NCBI GenBank assembly: GCA_026770575.1
Contig: MU657203.1
Span: forward strand, 1,981-14,264
DNA length: 12,284 nucleotides
Direction: 5' to 3'
Source of the DNA: Pelagophyceae sp. CCMP2097
Lineage: Eukaryota > Sar > Pelagophyceae
The notes beneath the pieces are model-generated. The model did no database searches and was not told the DNA's origin. It saw only the letters and a list, made by a program, of their open reading frames with translations. The position numbers were made by a program, and so were the translations under genes. Shown piece after piece: positions 1-7,200 of the stretch (position 1 is the first letter of the stretch; the number at the start of each line of letters is the position of its first letter).

Positions 1-899
1 CAAAAAAAAAGAAGAAGAAAAAACGGAGCCCTGAGAAAAGTCGCGCTTGGCCGAAAGAGAAAGGCTCGCTCCTCTTTCGCCGCCGAACACTGCACCGGCG
101 TTGATCCTCCTGAATCCGGAGACTGCCGCTCGTAGTATACAATTTGTTTCAAAAGGTATTCGGACAGTAGACTTCTTCTTTGATCCGATATCGAGGTTCG
201 AGCTCCCCTGTTTCCCCACTCATCCAAGGCTCCAGAGGAGTATTTCGGGTCTCCAAAGGAGATGCGATTCGACCAGTATCTTCGAGTTTGGAAGATGGAC
301 GGTACCGAACACGAGGACAATCGCCTGCTTGGCGCGCGGCCGAAGCGACGTCCAATTCGAGGTCCCTGCTGCCCACGCTCGCCTTCCACCGCCTTTTATG
401 GATTTTTCAAAGTTTATCCATTGAGCAAAGAATCCAAAGTAACGCAAAGTCGGCCCGGCCCGGTCCCCAGGTTTCGGTGGCGACTGGCGAGGATGTGTCT
501 CATTTAAAGCGGAAGAGACCGATACCCCGGGGGAAATTCGAAACGAGCAATGGTGGGCGGAGATTCACTCCAACGGAAGAGTCGGAGCAAGTGCGCTTTC
601 GTATCCCAGTGCACAAGAATGGAGTGCGAAACGCTTCGAGAAATTTTGGTAGCCTGATCGCAGATGCTATCTTATTTAAACGTCTAAAAGGGCTCTCGAA
701 TTATGGAGGAAAAGGCTTCGGCAGTCCTCTTTGCAGTCAGGCTCCGGACTCGCTGGCGATTCGCAGTCCGTCGCCGAGGCGCCTCTCAAAATGGTGCGGG
801 TCGGTGATGTCGTCGAGTGGTTGATGTCGAGTGGTGCGAGTGGTGGACGTCAAGTGGACTCGAGTGGTGGGCGTCGAGTGAACGTCGAGTGGTGGGCGT
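1..899. other. Non-coding stretch downstream of the large surface-protein gene
   Basis: No convincing gene is visible here. Open frames exist on both strands (for example plus 47-424), but they have no recognisable motif, no signal peptide and no splice-linked partner. The first 24 bases are an A/G-only simple tract apart from the first and last C. Because the large gene ends at 900 reading leftwards, the right part should hold its 3' UTR. I could not identify a polyadenylation signal; one AAATAAG-like string occurs on the minus strand near 670-680 but is weak evidence. The only structured part is the minisatellite at 812-908. Confidence 0.5.
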
Positions 900-908
900 C
901 TAGTGGTG
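812..908. repeat. Minisatellite of degenerate GTCGAGTGGT units spanning the stop codon
   Basis: The plus strand repeats variants of gtcgagtggt with spacers of a few bases (copies begin near 812, 826, 849, 873, 884 and 898). The repeat starts in the 3' flank and runs into the last codons of the large gene on the minus strand. The stop codon TAG (900-902, plus cta) lies in the final copy, where sister copies read cga, which would be TCG (Ser) on the minus strand. The His-His C-terminus is therefore itself repeat-encoded. Confidence 0.85.
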
Positions 909-1248
909 CAATGGCGATGTGGGCTCCGTGTTCCTGTGCGGCATCTCCGTGTCGCCGCCGACTTCGATCCTAGGTTCTTGAGAAAAGTGTTTCTTGCGTC
1001 GGAACGAGGCCAGCGTCTCGGAGAAGCGCGCTCCGAGGCCGCGTCGGTCAGAGGCATGCTCTTTCTGGGGCGAGAGGGACTGGGCCAAGTTGACCGCGGC
1101 TAGGAGGCCGAATAGGAGGAGCACGCTGTTGACGACGAGGAGGGCGACGATGACTATAAGCATCGTGTCTGTCTCGTCGTCGCCGTCGCCGCCGCCGTCG
1201 CCCGGAGGCGGCGTGGGGCCCGTGCTCGGCTGGTTGGTCGGCTGCTGC
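900..1248 (-). other. Exon 21: acidic stalk, transmembrane helix and cytoplasmic tail
   Basis: After the Pro/Gly/Asp-rich stalk (PTPPPGDGGGDGDDETD) comes one hydrophobic run, MLIVIVALLVVNSVLLLFG plus LLAAVN (1163-1089), 25 residues with no charge, the right length for one membrane crossing. The 62-residue tail is basic (SDRRGLG, SFRRKKH), as expected on the cytoplasmic side of a type I protein, and ends PTSPLHH at TAG 900-902. The acceptor CGCAG at 1249-1251 is tentative; the transmembrane frame itself is unambiguous. Confidence 0.8.
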
Positions 1249-4200
1249 CTGCGAGGGATCGTCGGTCGCGTTTCGGGATCGTCGGTTGCGTTTTTGGATT
1301 TCCTTTGTTCGGCTGCTGCGAATTTCAGACTGCTGCCTTTCCACAGCAACAAGTTCGCCCAACCCCCCAGAGTGGGATCCTCTGAGTCTCTGGGGGAAGG
1401 ATCCTGATCGATCGTCTCCTGGCCCCCTTTCGAGGGCCTTTAGCTTTCAAGGTGGAAGGACGCCGCCCCTAAATTGCGAGAAGGACGGCTTGGGCGTCGG
1501 CTGGAGCACTGGGGCCTTTGAGAACGTCGGTTCGTTGCTGGGCGCCAGCGTGTCGACGGCTTCGACTTGGGTCTTGTTGGAAAATTTTGATTCCGAGAGC
1601 AGCTGCACGACCCACGCGTTAGAGCCGAGGCGGCGGCTGGCGGTGGCGTTGCCGAGGCCGGTGGCGTTGCCGGTGGCGTTGCCGAGGCCGGTGGCGTTGC
1701 CGAGGTCGGTGGCGTTGCGGGGCCCCGCGGCCGCCGGGGCGTCGGTGACGGCGTCGTTGCCGTCGGGTTCGTCGGCTTGCGGGATCTGGAGCCTGGCGAG
1801 CTGGTCCTTCAACCAGGCACCGGACGTGATCTTAAAGGCGACGAACGCGCTCAAAATCTCGGCGAACGAGACGGCGTTGGTCCCCGCGGAACGGTCGATG
1901 ACGTCGGAAGCGCGGAGAGAGAGCGAGAAGCCCAAAACGACCTCGTCCAATGCGGCGCCGTTGACGCAGTTGGCCGTGGCGTTGGCAGTTGTGGAGAAGT
2001 CGAACTTTTCAAAGACGTATTCCTGGACCACGGCCGCCTGGATGGCCAAAATGCCCGAGAACTTGAGATCGGCGCAGTACTCCGACTGCGTCTGGCCGCT
2101 GGAAATGTCGGCGACGACGCCGATGGAGATGGTGAGCGAGGCCTCCGTGGGCCGGAGCGTCGGGTGCGACGTCGTGGGCCCGGGCGTCGTCATCGGGCGC
2201 GAGCGGCGCCAGCCCACTGAAAAGGACTTGTCCGAGCTGTCCGGGCCTGATGGAAGGCGTCTGGGGCCTTTCCGGAGGTGGTGCCTTTTCCGCAATGGTC
2301 TTTGGCGGATTCAGTGCCTCTCGATATCTCCTCGATTGCGAACCCATTTTGGACGCCGTCAAAGGACCGTGCGCCTTGGTCTCCTCGCCTTCCACCTTGG
2401 CCCAGGGCTCGTCGGAGTTGAAAGCCCAGGGCTCGTCGCCCTTGGACTCGACGTTGGACTGATTTGCGAAGACTGGGTGCACCACGGACACTTTACGTGT
2501 CTCCTCCGACAGGGTGGTGCGGTACTGGTAGACGTCGTCGGCGTTATACTCGCCTGAGTTGCCGCGTTAGACGCTAGATTATTAGACTCGGCCTATCTAA
2601 TATGAGATAGGTGGATCTCATATTAGATCCAACGCGGCAACTCAGGTACTCACACTGCGACGTCAGCGTGATGCTTATGTCCGAAAACTCGAAGCAGAAA
2701 GGGTGCGTCTTGGTCACAGTTAAGAAGACCTAGCGTAGGGGCATCGTCGGAGACTGGGCTCCGCAGGCGACCGGCCCGCCTCCCACGAGGCTTCGCACCT
2801 CGGACTGGCCGTAGGGCAGGCCGTCGAGCATGTAGGCCGAGGGCTTCTGGCCGTTGATCTTAATGTCCAGGCCGGAACTGTCGCCCGGCTGGCCGCAGTA
2901 GTTAGCTTCCCCGCCGGTGTACTTACCCGAGTTCCAGGGTGAGACGGGGGCGACGTCGAGGCGGTAGAGCACGCCGCGGAGCGACGGCGAGATGTTCTGG
3001 AGGACGACGCCAATAGTGGCCACCCGGCCCTCTTCAAGGTCATCGCAGTCGGCGCGGGGCTCAAAGTCGTCGCCGCAGTGATACCTAGAAAGACGGGCGT
3101 CGCAGTCGGCGCGACCGTGCCGGCAGGCTTGGCCCGGGCGTGTCGGAAAGAGGGACGCACTCAATCTTTTCGATTGTGATCCTCGAGTCAATCTTCGTCG
3201 TGCCTGTCTCGCCGGGGCAAGAAGACTGGCCGCCCATGGTCGTGAAGATGGGCGTGCCGTGCGCCGGGTCCTAGGTCGGTGTCTTAGGAAAGTGCCATTC
3301 TGTCCCTCGATCTTCGTATCGACGGACCTGCGTGATCTTGACTGCGAAGAAGTCGTAAGGCGATGGGTCCGAGAGAGACACGGACACCGTCTGCTTGTGC
3401 TCGTCGTTTCTGGAGGAGCTCCGGGAGAGGCCGACGGAGAACGAGGAGCCCCAGGTATGTGAGCTCTCGTGGTTGACGCCGACTCCGAGCTTGCGCTGGA
3501 GGTGCTCCGTCTCTTCGTCCATGAGTCGCCGGCAGAAGCCGGGCGCGTTATCTCGGTCCGCGGCGTCGGCGCCGCTTTTCCCACGGGTTTCCGAAAACGG
3601 GTTTTTAGATCCCAGTCGTCGGCCTCGCAGGACGTTGGCGCATAAAGAAAGGGACGTCCCGAACGAGTCGGCTGCGTCTGCAGTGAAGCCGACGTCCGTC
3701 TCCCGGCCCGATGTCTCGCCCACAGAGTACTCAAAGTCCACAGAGGCCGTGCCGGAGAACGTGATGAGGCGGTCGACGTTGGAAAACGCGTCGAACGCCG
3801 ACCTCGGGGCCTCTGCAGTTTGACCCTCTTCCAGCTCGCCGTGTACGTGGACAAAGTTCCGTTCCTGGCAAAAGTTGCCGACGGCCGCGTTGTCCGATGT
3901 TTGTGTCGAGTCGAAACTGCAGATTCCCAAAAGCTTCTGGGCCGCCTTGTTGGAGGCGACGAGGTTCGAATCCACTTGGCAGAGTTTTCCGAGGCCAAAG
4001 GTGAGCGTTTCGACGCAGTTTTTTTCGGCCTTGGAGATAAATTTCGACACAGAGACGACGTAGTCTTCGACGTCCGTCTTCGATAACTGGTTATAATACG
4101 TACCTCGCCCGGCCACTTCATTCGAGGTTGTTGTTTTTGTTGGAGTAGAAGCTTGTGGCGGACCACCTTTCTGTCTGCTGCCCTTATTTATATATTCAGT

Positions 4201-7200
4201 GGAAGTCGTCAGGTGAGCCAGGCCGTCGGCGAGGTACCTAGACAAAAGGGAATGGAGGAACACCAAAAGGCTCAAAAGGATCAAGGAAGGCACTCGATCA
4301 ACGCCTTACTGCTTAAAGACGGAGCCCTCCGCCTTCGTGATGTCTTTGCCAGAGTCCTCGGTAAACTTGATGAAAGATTTCTTGAACCCATCAAGCATCA
4401 ACCCGACACCCGCCGCCAACGTCTCCTCGCTCTTCGACGTCACGGCGCGGTAGTCCTTGAGCACAGTCTGCCAGTTCTTGAGAGCCTTTGAAGACTCCGT
4501 GAACTGCTCCGTCCCCGCTTCAGATTCGCCTAATTAAGAAAGGTTGCAGACCCAGAGAGATGATAAGGTTCGGACCCCAAAGCGAAGAATCCAAGGTCCG
4601 GACCCACACACCGAGGCGACCGAGGGGACGAGGCTTCCCGACGGAGGCGGAGCCGCCGACGACCCCCCTTGTCCACGCCTCGCGTCGTATCAGCACTTCC
4701 TCGGATGCAGCCCTTTTTCCCTGAAACTATGCTCTGCGGCTCCGTGGCTATCTCCGCTCGTCCACGCCCTGCTCTGCCAAGATTCGTGTCGGTCTCATCT
4801 CGGATGAGGTGGCTGCAGTTTGAGCTCCGGTTTAGGACACTCCCACGCACTGATGAGGCCGCCGAGGCGGACCATAGTCTGTTCGATCTCGTAGACCGTG
4901 ACCACAAAGGTCGAGATCTGCTCCGGGAGCCATTCGTGCGTCCGCGCGCCGAAGACACAGTACCTAATCAAATCTTTAACTCAAGGGGGAAATCAAATCC
5001 TCGATAGCAGGACTTCCGCGGCGCCGCAGCCGCGCCAACGGCCGAGAGGGGCTTCCCGCCCTTGCAAAGGGCCTGGCTTTGGGCCCGAGAGGCTCACATG
5101 TCGTTTGCTTGCGGCTCAATGTCGACCTTGATCGCTGTGAGCACTCGGATGTTGGCACCGCCGCCGACGATGACGTCCGAGGGCTGGCCCGCCAGGAAGG
5201 GATCGCTGGAGGTCGAAATGGCAAGGTCGAAGGTAAAAGTCATGTCCCGGGACTGCGCCTGCTCGCGCTGCGCGGAGACCGCCGGGCCGGTGAGCGAGTG
5301 CTCCGTGCCCCCGCCCGCAGATAAGTCGACCAGGGCCTTGGACGCTTCGACGATCAAGCCCATAGAAAGACCCAAGCGCACGGAGATGCCACCCGTCGTG
5401 GAAGTAGAGTACTCAACATCGTGCGCCGCCGCGTGCATGCCCGCAATGGCCATGGACAGCGAGAGCTCCGTCCCTTCCGTCAGCGTCGCAGTAGAGTCGC
5501 CTACGAAGGGAGCCGAGTCGAGAAAGGGGCAAGATCGCCGAGTCAGGAGGACCGGGGCGAGACTTTTCAAGGCGCACCGCCGGGCGGGTCGCGGAGCACG
5601 GTGAAGATCAGCGTCGGGTCCGTGGCCATCATGAAGATGGAAGGCACGTCATCTTGGATTGTGCCCAGGACGATGGCATGTCGAGTGAAGTCGACCTTGC
5701 CGCCGTCGACCTTGCGCTCAAACTCGAAATACACGGCCTTTGTGAAAGGCGAAAACGGGTTTGGGTCGCCGACCACGACTTGGTGCTTGTACCCAAAGTC
5801 CAACGACGACGAGTAAACGGCAGTCTCGGCCTCTTTGCCGGAGAGGCCGTCGTTGACCACGACTTCGATGGCGGCGTCGGCCGTGGGTCGCGATGTCACG
5901 AACGCGTCAAAGAGTGTCGTGGGCAAACCATTTTGGAGCTTGTAGCTCCATGGCCAGAGTAGACCCACCGTGTTGGGGTGGCGCTCCACAAGGTCGAACT
6001 GGAGCAAAAACTTGTCACCTTCGACGAAGACGCCTTCGAGCTTCGGCTTTGAGAAGCACGTCTTGCCGTACGGCTCTGGACCGTCCTCGGCAATGGCCGG
6101 CGGTTCCAGGAACATGTGCTCCTCGTTGGCTATGGTCCGCTTCGCCACCGCGGAGACGTCAGCCCAGAGGTAGATGTCGCGAAAGTCCGGCGCTTTTTCG
6201 GGATCGGAGTCTTCGGTGACGTGCTGGACCTTGTCAACGCAAAACGGGGCCGCAAACGTGTAGACCTCCTCCCTCAAATCGTCCGAGGCGTTATACGCTA
6301 GCGTGGAGAGGTCCAGGCCGCGCTTCGAGCCGACACCAGTCGCCTCGTCAAAGTATTGATCCACGAACTGAAAGGTCGACGTCGCGCACGGCCGCGTCGC
6401 GTTGTCACCCTTGGAAAAGACGGGCATCTCGACACGGCAGCCCCCCATTTTCCCATCTGCACCGGCAATTTCAAGTTCGGAAAACTCGGAGCAGGGCGTT
6501 GACTCGGCGCCGAGGCGGAGCATGAAGGCAGGCGCCGGCGGCAGATCGGTCGACGCCAAGCCCTGGTACCTAGATTTCCAAAGAGTCTGGGAGAGACCCC
6601 ACAGTCTGAGTCCATGACCTCTTGTCGCCTCGGGGACTTTTCGCCGAGCCAGAGTCCAAAGGGCCCCGTTCCGGGACTCACGTGAAGAGCTTGCGTTGGA
6701 AGCCTCCGCAAGTCCTGAGCTCGAGGACCACGGGCTGGCCGTTGACGTAGGCCAAGCCGTCACTGCCGCCGACGACCTAGAGGCGGAAAGCGTGCGCAAA
6801 AGCACACCACGCCCGGCATCGACGAGAGGTCAGAGCGTTCCAGGGGTTCCAGGGTCGCGCGCAACGCACTCCGACTTGGACTCTGACATAGTCAGTGGCC
6901 ACAAAGTTCATGACAGTGTTTGTGGTGGCCAGGAAGGACGTCGAGGCCGCGGGCGACGATGGCGCCTTCTCTCCGTTGCCGGAGACCGCATCCAGCCGAA
7001 AAGAGTGGCTCCGGCCCGTCCCGGAGGGCCCGTTGAACTCAGAAATCCGGACGGTGACGTTGGACATGTATGCGGCGGAAAAGGCGAACTCGCCGGCGTC
7101 GTTGGTCGTGTAAGACTCGATATCGCCGCGGCCGCGGTCGACGATGACGACGGTGGACCGCACGGGGCAGTAACAGCCTCCCGCCTCAAACTCGCAAGGG

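Noticed and set aside
180..824. A 214-residue plus-strand open frame in the left flank
   Set aside because: It has no ATG at its start, no motif, mixed codon use, and runs into the minisatellite.
2217..2496. An earlier donor (ACAC before GTAAAG) for intron 19
   Set aside because: It has the better donor string but discards a stretch with strong third-position GC and a sensible hydrophobic pattern (SVVHPVFANQSNV). The later donor was preferred, with low confidence.
1286..2557. A 423-residue plus-strand open frame
   Set aside because: It is antisense to exons 19-21. The minus strand gives the transmembrane helix, sequon array and Thr/Pro linker in phase with the rest of the gene, while the plus translation has only low-complexity Ala/Val/Pro repeats produced by the same minisatellite.
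2730..4166. A 478-residue minus-strand open frame read as one uninterrupted gene
   Set aside because: Only its last part (exon 17) is in the coding frame. The rest is a shifted, Arg/Ser/Thr-rich shadow of exon 15; two introns (3271-3327 and 3085-3160) join the true frame.
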